Below are positions 13,391 to 23,900 of a stretch of 64,000 nucleotides of DNA, in pieces. The DNA comes from Roseateles sp049532965 (GTDB lineage Bacteria > Pseudomonadota > Gammaproteobacteria > Burkholderiales > Burkholderiaceae_C). How positions within the stretch are numbered: position 1 is the first letter of the stretch; each line of letters opens with the position of its first letter. The stretch is from the NCBI RefSeq assembly GCF_049532965.1, contig NZ_CP186694.1, forward strand, positions 124,001 through 188,000, read 5' to 3'. The notes under the pieces were generated by a model. That model saw nothing but the letters and a program-made list of their open reading frames with translations. It had not been told where the DNA came from and searched no databases. Both the position numbers and the translations under genes were made by a program.

Positions 13391-15556
13391 TCAGGCGGCC
13401 AGGCGCAGTGCCGGACGCGTCGCCTGGGCGGCGACGGGGCGCAGCGGCTGCGCCAGCTGGCGCAGGTGAACCGGCTCGCTCAGGAAGCGCATGCGCTCGG
13501 CGTTGGACATCGCCTCCAGCGCGCCCGGCTGGGCTGCGAGCTGGCTCAGGCGCTGGCTGCGGACCTGGGCGCGGACGCCGCGATCGACATCGCGACGGCC
13601 CATCGCCTCCGCGGCCAGCGCGGTCAGGCGGCGGCTCGCCAGCAGGTCCGAGAAGCCCGGGAGACGGCGCTCCTGGCGGCTATAGGCCCAGGCATTGCGC
13701 AGCACGGTCGGCGTCTGGCTTTCCTCGGGGATCAGCAGCAGGCCGGCGCGGCGCATCTGCTCGCCGAGGCGGGCGCGGCTCGACAGCACCGTGATGGGCG
13801 CGGCCAGCAGCAGCGGCAGCGCGATCGGCGCCACCCACATCAGCGTCGACGGGCTCAGCGCGCCGATCACCGCGGCCACGGCCGCGGTCACCGCGCTGAT
13901 GCGGCCATAGGCGGCGAAGGCCTCGCGCCAGGACACGTCCTCGGCGGCCCGCGGGGGCGACTTCCAGTCCAGCGAGATGCCGGTCAGCGCGACCACGCAG
14001 AAGATCGAGTGCGCCACCATCCGCAGCGGCGCCTGCAGCAGCGACATGACGGCCTCGGTCGCGCTGGAGGCGAGCAACTTGAGCGCGCCGCCGTACTGCG
14101 CCTGCTCGCCGCGCAGGATCACGGCCGCCACCGACAGCAGCCGCGGCAGCGTCAGCATGCCGATCGTGCTCAGCCACAGCGCGGCCACGCCCGGGGCCAG
14201 CGAGCCGTCCTCAAGGAAGGGCTGGAAGCTGTCGCTGCCGCCCACGTTCCACAGCAGCACGCCCAGGCCCACGTACAGCAGCCACAGCGGCGCGGCCAGG
14301 TAGGACAGCGCGCCGGTGACCAGCATCGCGCGGTGCACCGCATGCAGGCCCGGCTCGGCGATCAGGCCGGCGTTCTGGATGTTGCCCTGGCACCAGCGGC
14401 GGTCGCGCTGGAGTTCGGCCAGCAGGTGCGGCGGTTGCTGCTCGTAGCTGCCCGGCAGGTCGGCCACCAGCCACACCTGGTAGCCGGCGCGGCGCATCAG
14501 GGCGGCCTCGACGAAGTCGTGCGACATGATCTCCTTGCCGCGCAGCGGGGCCAGCGCGCAGTGCTTCATGAAGGGCTCGACGCGGATGATCGCGTTGTGG
14601 CCCCAGTAGTGCGCCTCGCCGAGCTGCCAGTACTGCATGCCGGCGGCGAACAGGCGGCCGGTCACGCGGCTCGCGAACTGCTGTGCGCGGGCATGCGGCG
14701 TGTCGTGGCCGCAGACCTGGTTGGCGGCCTGCAGGATGCCGGCGCGCGGATGCTTCTCCATCAGGCGCACCAGGCCCAGCAGGCAATCGCCGCTCATGAC
14801 GCTGTCGGCATCCAGCACCACCATGTAGCGGTAGTTGCGGCCCCAGCGGCGGCAGAAGTCGGCCACGTTGCCGGCCTTCTTCTTCACGCGGCGCTGGCGC
14901 CAGCGGTAATGGATGCGGCCGCGGCCCGCGAACTGCGCGCGCAGCTCGGCCCAGGCGGCCAGCTCCTGCGTGCGGCGCTCGGGGTCGGAACTGTCGGACA
15001 GGATGTAGACGTCGAACAGGCGCAGCGCGCCCGCCGCGGCCAGCGATTCGCAGCTGGCGCGCAGGCCGGCGAAGACGGTGGTGACGTCCTCGTTGCAGAT
15101 CGGCATGACCAAGGCGGTCCGGGCATCGGCGCCGAGCGGCTCGTTGCCGGCGTCCTTGATCGAGATCGCGTGGCGGTCGCCGCGCAGCATCACCCAGAAG
15201 CCCATCACCGCGGTGACGCAGCCGGCGCTGACCCACGCGAACAGCAGCGCGAACAGCGCCAGGTGCACGCACTGCAGCGCGAAGGCCCAGGGATCGCTCG
15301 CCCAGCCGTTGTGGGTTTGCCAGAGCACGCCGGTGGCCAGCGCGGTGGCACCGGCGATCGACAGCTTCAGCGCATTGCGCCGGTTCCGGGCCGCGGTCTC
15401 CCAGGCCTGGGGCGGCTCGGAGGCCGGCAGCGATTCCACCGGCGGGGTGCGAAGGCCCCAGGGGCGGGGCACCATCGCGCCGCGCTTGATGGCCGGGGCG
15501 CTCGGTCCCACGGGACCCGGCGCGGCGGCCGCTTGATGAAGGGCGGGGTGATTCAT
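13391..15556 (-). CDS. opgH: Glucans biosynthesis glucosyltransferase H (osmoregulated periplasmic glucans)
   Basis: 721-residue inner-membrane GT2 enzyme that makes the linear beta-1,2-glucan backbone from UDP-glucose and passes it to the periplasm. Two membrane spans near the N-terminus (about 60-130) precede the cytoplasmic GT domain. That domain has MPICNED, the metal-binding VLDADSVMSG and the RDRRWCQGN (QxxRW-type) motif. Several spans follow it (from LVTGALSYLAAPLWLLYVG onward). ATG 15556 was chosen because AAGGAG lies 7 bases upstream; a GTG five codons earlier overlaps opgG. The start lies only 11 bases after the opgG stop, so the two are probably translationally coupled. Confidence 0.95.
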   Translation of the reverse strand: MNHPALHQAAAAPGPVGPSAPAIKRGAMVPRPWGLRTPPVESLPASEPPQAWETAARNRRNALKLSIAGATALATGVLWQTHNGWASDPWAFALQCVHLALFALLFAWVSAGCVTAVMGFWVMLRGDRHAISIKDAGNEPLGADARTALVMPICNEDVTTVFAGLRASCESLAAAGALRLFDVYILSDSSDPERRTQELAAWAELRAQFAGRGRIHYRWRQRRVKKKAGNVADFCRRWGRNYRYMVVLDADSVMSGDCLLGLVRLMEKHPRAGILQAANQVCGHDTPHARAQQFASRVTGRLFAAGMQYWQLGEAHYWGHNAIIRVEPFMKHCALAPLRGKEIMSHDFVEAALMRRAGYQVWLVADLPGSYEQQPPHLLAELQRDRRWCQGNIQNAGLIAEPGLHAVHRAMLVTGALSYLAAPLWLLYVGLGVLLWNVGGSDSFQPFLEDGSLAPGVAALWLSTIGMLTLPRLLSVAAVILRGEQAQYGGALKLLASSATEAVMSLLQAPLRMVAHSIFCVVALTGISLDWKSPPRAAEDVSWREAFAAYGRISAVTAAVAAVIGALSPSTLMWVAPIALPLLLAAPITVLSSRARLGEQMRRAGLLLIPEESQTPTVLRNAWAYSRQERRLPGFSDLLASRRLTALAAEAMGRRDVDRGVRAQVRSQRLSQLAAQPGALEAMSNAERMRFLSEPVHLRQLAQPLRPVAAQATRPALRLAA

Positions 15557-15567
15557 CTCAGGCTCCT

Positions 15568-17157
15568 TCACTGGGGAGGAAGAATCAGGCTCCAGGTCTC
15601 GGTCAGGACCTGCTGCTTCGTCTGGAGGAAGCCGCGCAGCTCGGTCGACTGCCCGGGGCGGAGTTGCTTGACGCGGACGGCCATGCGCCAGCCGCCGGTC
15701 ACGGGATTGGGATAGGCGTTGACCTCGCTGACCTCGCCGTTGGCGTTGGTGCTGGCGACGGCCTTGACCTCGGCGCCGGGCGGCAGCGCGGCGAGCGAAG
15801 GGCCCTCGAAGTCCACGATGAACTGCTGCTCGTTCTTGTCGAGCTTGGCGTAGCTGTAGCCGGTGCGCGTCTGGACCGCCCAGGCGCCGGGCGGTTGCTG
15901 CTGCTGCTCGCCCTGCAGGTGCAGGCGGTAGCTGTAGTCCAGCGGCTGGCCGGGGGCCGGCTGCTTCGCAGGCACCCAGTACGCGACGATGTTGTCGTGC
16001 GTTTCGTCGGGGGTGTGCAGCGACATCAGCTCCACGCGGCCCGGGCCCCAGTCGCTGGTCGGCTCCACCCAGGCGGAGGGCCGCATCTCGTAGCGCGCCT
16101 CGGTGTCTTCATAGCTGGCGAAGCGGCGGTCGCGCTGCATCAGGCCGAAGCCCTTCACGCCCGGCAGCGTGAACGAGGTCGTCAGCGTGCCCTTGGGATT
16201 GATCAGCGGGCGCCAGATCCATTCGCCGGAGGCGCTGGCGACCATCAGGCCGTCGCTGTCGTGGACCTCGGGCCGGAAGTCGCCCTTCTGCGGCTGGTTC
16301 TCGCCGAACAGGTACATGCTGGTCAGCGGCGCGAGCGCGAGCGTTGCGACCGGCGCGCGCAGGAACAGGCGCGCGCGCGTCTCGACGATCGTTTCCGCGC
16401 CCGGCTTGATCACGAAGGTGTAGGCGCCGCTGGCACGCTGCGAATCCATCAGCGCATGCACGGTCAGCGTCCTGGCGTCGGCGGCGGGGCGTTCGATCCA
16501 GAACTCGCTGAAGCGCGGGAATTCCTCGCCCTTGCCGCCGACGGTGTCGATCGCCAGGCCGCGGGCCGACAGGCCGTAATGCTGGTTGGCGCCGAGCACG
16601 CGGAAGTAGCTCGCGCCGAGGAAGACGGCCAGTTCGTCCTTGTACTGGTCGTTGTTGAGGTGGTAATGCGCGCGGAAGCCGGCAAAGCCCACGTCGCCCC
16701 ACTTCTGCGGCGACAGCTGGCGGTTCTTGCCGTAGTCGAAGTCCTCGCGCCTGAACGGGACGGGGCGGGCCTGGCCGCCGACGATCTCGTTGATGCGCAC
16801 GGCCTGGGTCTGGTAATGGCCCAGGTGGAAGAACATCAGTTCGAACGGAAGCTTGTCCTCGCGCCACAGCGCGCGTGCCGGCTTGAACCGGATGTCGCGC
16901 ATCTGGTCGTAGTTGAGGTTCTTCAGCTCGGCCGGGAGGTTGTCCGGCGGTGCGACGTAAGGCTTGGCCGCCAGCGCCTTGGCGCGCTCGGCCACCTCGT
17001 CGAAGCCGAACGCGTGCGCCGCGGCCGAAGCCGCCAGCAGCGCCACGCCGGCCGCCAGGCCGATGAACGATCCGATCCACCGACGCTGGTCGGCCTGGAG
17101 GCGAACGCTGGTCGCCTGGATACGGGCCCGGGGGGAGGAGGTGTATGGAGTTCGCAT
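15568..17157 (-). CDS. opgG: Periplasmic glucans biosynthesis protein G
   Basis: 529 residues. OpgG is periplasmic and adds or controls branching of the glucans made by OpgH. A membrane/signal segment (WIGSFIGLAAGVALLAASAAAHA) ends near residue 50. The mature part begins FGFDEVAERAKALA and has the family motifs LNYDQMRDIRFKP, LFHLGHYQ-like MFFHLGHYQTQAVRI, and FREFWIERP-like FSEFWIERPAADA. ATG 17157 was preferred to a TTG ten codons upstream. It is the first gene of opgGH. The upstream 160 bases to the GlrR-type gene contain a small AT-rich hairpin (17293-17307). Confidence 0.94.
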   Translation of the reverse strand: MRTPYTSSPRARIQATSVRLQADQRRWIGSFIGLAAGVALLAASAAAHAFGFDEVAERAKALAAKPYVAPPDNLPAELKNLNYDQMRDIRFKPARALWREDKLPFELMFFHLGHYQTQAVRINEIVGGQARPVPFRREDFDYGKNRQLSPQKWGDVGFAGFRAHYHLNNDQYKDELAVFLGASYFRVLGANQHYGLSARGLAIDTVGGKGEEFPRFSEFWIERPAADARTLTVHALMDSQRASGAYTFVIKPGAETIVETRARLFLRAPVATLALAPLTSMYLFGENQPQKGDFRPEVHDSDGLMVASASGEWIWRPLINPKGTLTTSFTLPGVKGFGLMQRDRRFASYEDTEARYEMRPSAWVEPTSDWGPGRVELMSLHTPDETHDNIVAYWVPAKQPAPGQPLDYSYRLHLQGEQQQQPPGAWAVQTRTGYSYAKLDKNEQQFIVDFEGPSLAALPPGAEVKAVASTNANGEVSEVNAYPNPVTGGWRMAVRVKQLRPGQSTELRGFLQTKQQVLTETWSLILPPQ

Positions 17158-17320
17158 TGACCGGCCCTTGTGCAAGGCCCGTGCCAAATGCGATTTCCCT
17201 TGTGGATCAACGACTTACGTCGTTTGTGCGCTGCCGCACACGGTGTTTTGTGTCGCCGGACGGCGACGCGGATCGGCGCCGTATCGCCAAGCCCTTGATT
17301 TTCAAGGACTTTTCTTGTCG

Positions 17321-18682
17321 CTAATCGGCGACAGGGCCGTCGGCGCGGAACATCGACGGGTCCAGTCCGTTGCGCTGCAGCAAGCGGTAGAACTCGGTCC
17401 GGTTGCGGTCGGCAAGGCGCGCGGCATCGGCGACGTTGCCATCGGTGAGCTTGAGCAGCCCGACCAGATACTCGCGCTCGAAGCGCTGTCGCGCCTCCGC
17501 GTAAGGAAGTACTTCGACGCTCGGCGAGCGCAGCGCGCGCTGCACCAGCGCCAGCGGGATCAGCGGCGACGTGGCCAGCGCGCTGACCTGTTCGACGACG
17601 TTGTGCAGTTGCCGGACGTTGCCCGGCCAGGTGGCCATCGACAGCGCCTTGAGCGCGTCGGGGGCGAAGCCGTTGAGCCGCTTGTTGTACTTCTGTGCGA
17701 GGCGCTGGAGGAAGTGCTGCGCGAGCAGCGGGATGTCCTCGCGGCGCTCGGCCAGGCTGGGCAGCGTCAGGCTGACGACGTTCAGGCGGTAGTAGAGGTC
17801 CTCGCGGAACTGGCCCTCGGCCAGCGCGGCTTCGAGGTCGCGGTGGGTCGCGGAGAGGATGCGCACGTCCACGGGCACCGCTTCGCTGGCGCCGACGGGG
17901 CGCACCTGGTGTTCCTGCAGCACGCGCAGCAGCTTCACCTGCAGCGGCAGCGGCATGTCGCCGATCTCGTCAAGCAGCAGGGTGCCGCCGTCGGCGGCCT
18001 GGAACAGGCCGCGGTGATTCGACAGCGCGCCCGTGAAGGCGCCCTTGACGTGACCGAACAGCTCCGACTCCAGCAGCGGCTCCGGGATCGCGCCGCAGTT
18101 GACGGCGACGAAGGGGCGGCCGGCGCGGGGGCTGGCCGCGTGGATCGCGCGGGCCAGCAGCTCCTTGCCGGTGCCGCTTTCGCCGCGGATCAGCACCGGC
18201 GCCTGCGACGCGGCGACCAGCCGGGCTTCGGCCAGCACCTCCGCCATCACGTTGGAGCGGCTGACGATGGCGTCGCGCCAGGCTTCGTCGGCGCTGTCGT
18301 CCTGGCGCGCGGCGGTGAGGGTCAGGGCTTGCGCAATCGTGTCGAGTAGCGCGCGGCCGTCGAAGGGCTTGGTCAGGTAGGTGTAGACGCCCTGTGCGGT
18401 GGCGGCGACGGCGTCGGGGATGGTGCCGTGGGCAGTCAGCAGGATGACGGGCAGGGCGGGGTGTCGCTCGCGGATCGCGTTGAACAGCGCCAGGCCGTCC
18501 ATGCCGGGGAGTTGCACGTCGCTGAGCACCAGCGCCGGGCGATGAACGTCCATCTGCGCGAGCGCTGCCTCGGCGCTCGCCACGGCGGTGACGTCGTAGC
18601 CCGCAGCCTCCAGGCGCATCGAAAGGAGTTTGAGCAGGTCGGCGTCGTCATCGACCAGCAACAGCCTTGCACCTCCGCTCAT
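17321..18682 (-). CDS. glrR: GlrR/QseF-type sigma-54-dependent response regulator
   Basis: 453 residues. An N-terminal receiver domain (LLLVDDDADLLKLLS, phospho-acceptor Asp in LVLSDVQLPGMDG, Lys in YLTKPFDG) precedes a sigma-54 AAA+ domain (Walker A GESGTGKE, GHVKGAFTGA, LLDEIGDMPLPLQ) and a C-terminal HTH (NVADAARLADRNRTEFYRLL). The intact GAFTGA means it can remodel sigma-54 holoenzyme. ATG 18682, with GAGGGG upstream, puts the receiver at the N-terminus. It is the third gene of a sensor/lipoprotein/regulator operon like glrK-qseG-glrR of enteric bacteria, which senses envelope stress. The gene name rests on this order. Confidence 0.88.
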   Translation of the reverse strand: MSGGARLLLVDDDADLLKLLSMRLEAAGYDVTAVASAEAALAQMDVHRPALVLSDVQLPGMDGLALFNAIRERHPALPVILLTAHGTIPDAVAATAQGVYTYLTKPFDGRALLDTIAQALTLTAARQDDSADEAWRDAIVSRSNVMAEVLAEARLVAASQAPVLIRGESGTGKELLARAIHAASPRAGRPFVAVNCGAIPEPLLESELFGHVKGAFTGALSNHRGLFQAADGGTLLLDEIGDMPLPLQVKLLRVLQEHQVRPVGASEAVPVDVRILSATHRDLEAALAEGQFREDLYYRLNVVSLTLPSLAERREDIPLLAQHFLQRLAQKYNKRLNGFAPDALKALSMATWPGNVRQLHNVVEQVSALATSPLIPLALVQRALRSPSVEVLPYAEARQRFEREYLVGLLKLTDGNVADAARLADRNRTEFYRLLQRNGLDPSMFRADGPVAD

Positions 18683-18761
18683 GCTTGCCCCTCGTCCGCG
18701 GCAGCCGCGGCCGGTCCCCCGAGGGGACGCGAGCTTGCTTGGGAACGGCCCTGCGCGGCGC

Positions 18762-19328
18762 TCATGGCTTATCAAGCGACGACCGCGGCCCGCCCAGGCT
18801 GCGTTCGATCGCCTTGAGGGCCTCGAGCTTGCGGTTGGCTTCGTCGAGCCGGCGCTGCAAGTCGTCGCGGGTCTGCTTCGTCTTCTCGAGTTCGCCTTCC
18901 ATGCGCCGCTGCTCGGCGACGCGGTCGGCGAGGAACTGCGCGATCGGCCGCCACTCGTTGGCTTCGGGCCGTGTGTCACGCAGCACCTGGTCGAGCAGGG
19001 TCTGCGCGCGGAAGGTCTCGCCGTTGTTGTGGCTGAACATCAACGCCAGCGCCAACTGCACCGCATTGCCCGGGGCCAGCGCGGCGTCGTCGCGCGGCGC
19101 AACCTCCTGCGCCAGTTCGAGCGGGCTGAGCTGGCGCAGCCGGTCGTTGGCGTTGAGCACGATGCGGGCGGCGTTGTCGGTGGGCGCGACGACGGGCACC
19201 TGCACCGGGACCTGGACGCGGACTTCCTTGACGATGGTGCGGGGCGGCTGCTGCGCGCAGCCGGCGGCCAGCACCGCGGCGAGCACGGCCGCGGCCGTCC
19301 TGGGCGAGGCGGCAGCCGATCGGGGCAT
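18762..19328 (-). CDS. QseG-like lipoprotein between sensor and regulator
   Basis: 188 residues with a lipoprotein signal: the lipobox LAAGC follows AAAVLAAVLA, placing the acylated Cys at about residue 23. The middle is low in motifs; the C-terminal third (VAEQRRMEGELEKTKQTRDD onward) is a predicted coiled coil. In enterobacteria the lipoprotein QseG/YfhG sits at this position and modulates the GlrK/QseE kinase, so a similar role is inferred. The ATG at 19328 overlaps the sensor stop as ATGA, which fixes translational coupling; an ATG at 19370 is an alternative. Confidence 0.75.
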   Translation of the reverse strand: MPRSAAASPRTAAAVLAAVLAAGCAQQPPRTIVKEVRVQVPVQVPVVAPTDNAARIVLNANDRLRQLSPLELAQEVAPRDDAALAPGNAVQLALALMFSHNNGETFRAQTLLDQVLRDTRPEANEWRPIAQFLADRVAEQRRMEGELEKTKQTRDDLQRRLDEANRKLEALKAIERSLGGPRSSLDKP

Positions 19329-20785
19329 CAGGCGTTGGAGGACTTCAGGAACCTGGGGGGAGGGGCGCATGGCAGCGTGATTCTGAAATGGGCGCCTTGG
19401 TCGGCGGGCAGCAGGTCGATGTGACCGCCGTGGGCGGCGATGTATTCCTTGACGATGGACAGGCCGATGCCGGTGCCCTTGAGGGCGTCGTCGGGCTGGC
19501 GCTCGCCGCGATAGAAGGGCTCGAAGATGCGGGCCTGGTCCGCCGGCGCGACGCCCGGGCCGTCGTCGCGCAGGTCGATGGTGAGCTGGCCGCCCTGGCG
19601 CGCGAGCTCGATGTCCACGCGGCCGCCGGGCGGGGCGAAGCGTATCGCATTGGAAAGCAGGTTGCCGATGGCGGCCGCGATCTTGGCCGGATCGACGTCC
19701 GCCTCGAGCGGTCCGCCGGACAGGGCGACATGCAATCCACGTGCCTGCCATTGCAGGCGCTGGTGGTCGATCGTGCCCTGGATCAGGGACATCAGCTCGG
19801 TGCGCTGCGGCTTGAGGTCGCGCGCTTCGAAGGCGGCGGCATTGAAGCGCAGCAGGTCCTCGATCTGGCGCTGCAACACGGCGGTGTTGTCGCGCAGGAT
19901 GCGGGCCACCTCCTTCTGCTTTTCATTGAGCGGGCCGGCGACCTCGTCTTCCAGCAGTGCGGTGCCTTCGCGCAGCGCGGCCAGCGGTGTCTTGAGCTCA
20001 TGCGAGACATGGCGGAGGAAGCGGGCCTTGTCGGCGTCCAGCTCGGCCAGGCGCAGCCGCAGCCAGTCCAGGCGCTGGCCGAGCGAGCGCACGTCGGCCG
20101 GGCCGGGGATCTCGATGCGGTCGTCGAGGCGGTTCTCGCCCAGGCCCGCGATCGCCCGCTCCAGGCGGCGCAGCGGACGCGTCAGGAAGATGCCGAAGAC
20201 CAGCGACAGCAGCGCGGCCACGGCAATGGCGCCCAGCACTTGCTGGCCGAGCAGCGCGCGGCCGTTCTCGAGCTTGTCCTGCAACACACGGTTGCTGGTT
20301 TCGGCGTGGCGGCGGACGTCCTCGGCCAGGCCGGCGGTCAGCGTGCCCAGTTCGCGGAAACGGGCGGTCAGGTCCATCTCGCGCTTGCGCGCGACCAGCG
20401 CGTTGCCTGCGCGTGGCGTATCCATCAGCGCGCGCACCTCGTCCAGCTTGGCCTTCCACGCGTCCAGCGTCGCGGTGAGCAGGCCCTGCGTGCGCAGCAT
20501 TTGCAGCAGGCGCTCGGCGTCGTCAGCGTCTTCCTCGAAGCGCTGACGCAGCGCATGGTCCTCCAGCACCGCGTATTGGCGCGCGGCGCGTTCCATGCTG
20601 ACGCCGCGGTCGCCGAGCTGCTGCACCTCGCTGCTCATGCGCGCCGCTCGCACGACAACCTCACGGCTTTGCATCGTCAGCCGTTCCAGCGTCAGCAGCC
20701 CGCCCAGCGACGCGGCGGCGAGCAGGCCTGCGATCGACAGGAAGCCGATCAGCAACATCTGTCGAAAGGAAATGCGGTTCAACAT
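19328..20785 (-). CDS. glrK: GlrK/QseE-type sensor histidine kinase
   Basis: 485 residues. A first membrane span (MLLIGFLSIAGLLAAASLGGLL) is followed by a helical periplasmic sensor region (about 35-170) and a second span (LGAIAVAALLSLVFGIFLT). Then come HAMP, the H-box SHELKTPLAALREG, the N-box IGNLLSNAIRFAPPGG and ATP lid motifs DDGPGVA and GTGIGLSIVKEY. It is an inner-membrane kinase, first in the operon with the lipoprotein and GlrR-type regulator. The predicted phosphotransfer partner is the downstream regulator. Its start is 131 bases from the ATG of the divergently transcribed giant gene. Confidence 0.87.
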   Translation of the reverse strand: MLNRISFRQMLLIGFLSIAGLLAAASLGGLLTLERLTMQSREVVVRAARMSSEVQQLGDRGVSMERAARQYAVLEDHALRQRFEEDADDAERLLQMLRTQGLLTATLDAWKAKLDEVRALMDTPRAGNALVARKREMDLTARFRELGTLTAGLAEDVRRHAETSNRVLQDKLENGRALLGQQVLGAIAVAALLSLVFGIFLTRPLRRLERAIAGLGENRLDDRIEIPGPADVRSLGQRLDWLRLRLAELDADKARFLRHVSHELKTPLAALREGTALLEDEVAGPLNEKQKEVARILRDNTAVLQRQIEDLLRFNAAAFEARDLKPQRTELMSLIQGTIDHQRLQWQARGLHVALSGGPLEADVDPAKIAAAIGNLLSNAIRFAPPGGRVDIELARQGGQLTIDLRDDGPGVAPADQARIFEPFYRGERQPDDALKGTGIGLSIVKEYIAAHGGHIDLLPADQGAHFRITLPCAPPPRFLKSSNA

Positions 20786-20916
20786 CGGGCGGCAGTGTAG
20801 CGGTGCGGTCTGCCGTGGACAGGTTCCCGGGAGACAGCCTTCGGCAAACCCGACAACCGGTTGCCACGCGTCGTCACTGATGCGCGTTTTGTTTCCCTTT
20901 GACAGCGACGACGCTC

Positions 20917-23900
20917 ATGCCGCACACCGACTCCGACTCCGATTCCGCCTCGTCGAACTCCGCCTCGTCGAACTCCGCCTCGTCGAACGCCGCTTCCTCC
21001 AACTCCGCTTCCTCGAACGCCGCCTCCTCCGGCAGCCAGGGGGTCTCCCCCCTTTCCTCCAGGTTCATCATCAGACCGTTTCCATTTGGCAACGGGCTAG
21101 TGTTCGACGCCCGGGGCATCGTGCTGCTGCTGACGCAACGATGGCAGGCAAGCTGGGGACAGCCGGCTCAGCCGGAGGCCCAGACGACACCGCAGGACCT
21201 GATCGATGCCGCACGCCAGGTGCTGGAGGCGCAACTGGACGCGACCGAGCGCGAACGCGTGCAGAGCACCGCACTGGACGGCGCGGCGCAGGCGCTGGCT
21301 GACGGACTTTGGAACGCACGGCCCGGACGGCTCCAGGCCGCCTTCGATGCGGTCGGCGACCTGCTTGGCGAACGCGACGACGAAGCTTTCTCCATCAAGC
21401 CGGCGATGAGGGATGGCGGCGCGGACGGAGCTCTCGACCTGCTGCGCGGCCTGCGGTCGGAGTGGCCGGTACCACGCGTCAGCCTGCTGTTGCTCCACGG
21501 GATCCGCGCGGTGAATGCCAAGATGCGCGACCTCGCCGTGCAGGATGCTCCGTCCGCCGGCACCGAAGGGTCAGGACGGACGGGGGAGCTGTCCCTCCAG
21601 ATGGAGGAAATGATGCACGCCGCGCTGACCGACGAGGCGCTCCGCATCCGCGTGGACATCATCGAGCAACTGGGCCGTTCGAGCGAGCCCGCCGACAAGG
21701 CCCGCCTGGCGGCGTTCTGGAAGGTGTACCCTGCCATGCGCGAACTCGCCGATCGCGCTGTGCTTCCGGCGCCGGTGTTCGTCCGGAAGGGCAGCGATGG
21801 GGCGGAGGTGCTCGACGCCACCGCGACGCTGACACCCCCCGATGGGCTCGCAGCGCGCGAGGTGCCGGCCATCGACGAGCAAACGCCCTGGGCCCTCTTC
21901 GCCAAGTTCCAGGCGCGGCAGGTGCTGGACCGCGCGGCAGGAACGCTCACGCTCGAGGTGGACGGCAACGGCGGGGCCTTCAAGCACGTGATCCGTTTTG
22001 CCCCCTGGACGGAGAAGGACGGGCTGGCTGAGCGCCAGCGTCAGGACGCGGCGCTGCGGCTGCTCGAGGACCTCAGCCTTGCCCGTTTCAACGGCACCGG
22101 GACGCTGCCCGACGAGATCCGCATGGAGGCCGACCGGATCCAGGTCGAGTCCTTGACGATTGCCGAGCGGACGGCGCAAGGGTGGCGCCTGGACATGCCC
22201 GCAGCCCGCCAAGCGTGGAGCCAGTACAACGTCCACACGGTGATCGGACGGGAGCCCAAGCTTGCGGCGTGGTCGCTCCCGCCCCGGTTGCCCGCGAAGC
22301 CCCCGGCCCTCTTGCAGAGGGACCGCGTGCATGTCGTTCTCCAACTCAGCTCGGACGACCCCATCACGGATGACATCCGGGAGCAGATCGACGTGTGGGA
22401 TGGCAAGTGGGGCCCGGGGGTGATCTGGATCCAGATGGACCAGGAGGGAGACTCGCGGGTCGTGCATGGGGCCGACCTCATCAGCGCGATCGTCGACGGC
22501 ACCGCCGTGAAGCTGACCATCGACGGGCATGGTGTTCGCCTGAGGCAAGGGAGCGAGACGACCACCGTGGTGGGCCGGCGCAGTCCCGCGGAGCTGGTGC
22601 GGTCCGCGAAGGAGGCGCTGCGCCGGCATGGCATCGGACCGCGCGTGGACCGCGTCGTCATTCCCGCCTGTGAGTTGGCGTCCAAGGCCTCGAGGACCAG
22701 CTTCCCCAGGATCTTCCTGCAGAAGGCTTTCGAGGGCGACCTGGTCACCGCTTCCGCCACGGTGACGTCCCAGCGGGACTTGGTTCTCTCGAGAGGCAGT
22801 GGGCGACGCGAGACGGCCGCGTTCGTGGGCGCGCCGGTCGAGCATCGCGCGCCGGGCAAGACCGTCATTCACGCGCGGAACGCGGACACCGGCGAGATCA
22901 CGGAACACGACAAGTACCCGCTGGGCGACGACAAGATGGAGGCGGACTTCGACCGCGGCTCCAGCGGTGCGACCAGCGACCACAGTTGGTGGGATTCGGA
23001 CTCCGGCTCGGACGATGAGATGGAGATGGACTCCGACAGCGGCTCCAGGACGGAGTCCGGCTCCGACGGTAGTCAGGACGCCGAAGAGCTCATGGAGGTG
23101 GACGGGTGGCAGCGCCGCCCCTCCGACACCGCCGAGGTGGAGATCCACGCGGACCGCCTGGTCCGTCATCCGGGTCAGTCCGGCAAGCTGTTCCAGCTCT
23201 TCACGACGCTGAAGGAGACCCTGCAGAGGCTGCCGGTCGACATGTCGCAGGGTGGCGAGCCGGCGCCCACCGGTCTTGTACCCCGGGCGATCTACGTGGC
23301 AATCCGGAGCCGGCTGGATGCGTTGGCGGATGGCCTCCCGCGGGGCGGCTCGGAGCTCACCAGCGCCGTGACACACATCGCCAATGGCCTGTGGTCGCGG
23401 GATCCTGCCCGCCTGTATGAAGGCTACCGCGCGCTGTCCCGCATCTTCTTCCGCAGCGATCCGCGGCCATGGGGAGTCGGCGATGACCTGACGGGTGGCA
23501 TCCCCACGGTCTCGTTGCCCTCCGAGATCCTGGCCTCTCACCCGAACACCCTGGAAGTGGCGGCCGAGGACTTCGCACTCATGGCCGGCGTGGACGCAGG
23601 ACTGGACGCGATGGAAGACCTGCCCGCCGCGACCTTTGACGAGGCGCTCCGGCTCGAGCTCGGCCGTCAGACCTTGACGATGCTGCGGGCTGCCGTGAGC
23701 GGGCGCCCCTGGGTCGTCGACGTGGATGCGGTGACCGCCCTGGCCTCGTCCCAGCAGGCGGCCGATCGTGCCGCCCTCCGGATGGTGGAGGTGTCGCGCG
23801 CCACGGTGATGCGACTGGTCCACGGGGGCAGCATGCTGCGGCCCGTCTACAAGAGCCAGGCATTGCGGAACGCGCAGGACGGATGGACCGCGCATGCGGA

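Noticed and set aside
13331..15715. A 794-codon open frame opposite opgH
   Set aside because: Compositionally biased antisense shadow; opgH on the other strand has a complete glycosyltransferase domain and a coupled start.
20840..20864. Possible PIP box upstream of the giant gene
   Set aside because: Only the first TTCGG is present. At the required spacing the second half reads GTTGC, and with one extra base TTGCC. A promoter here would also start transcription at or after the start codon.
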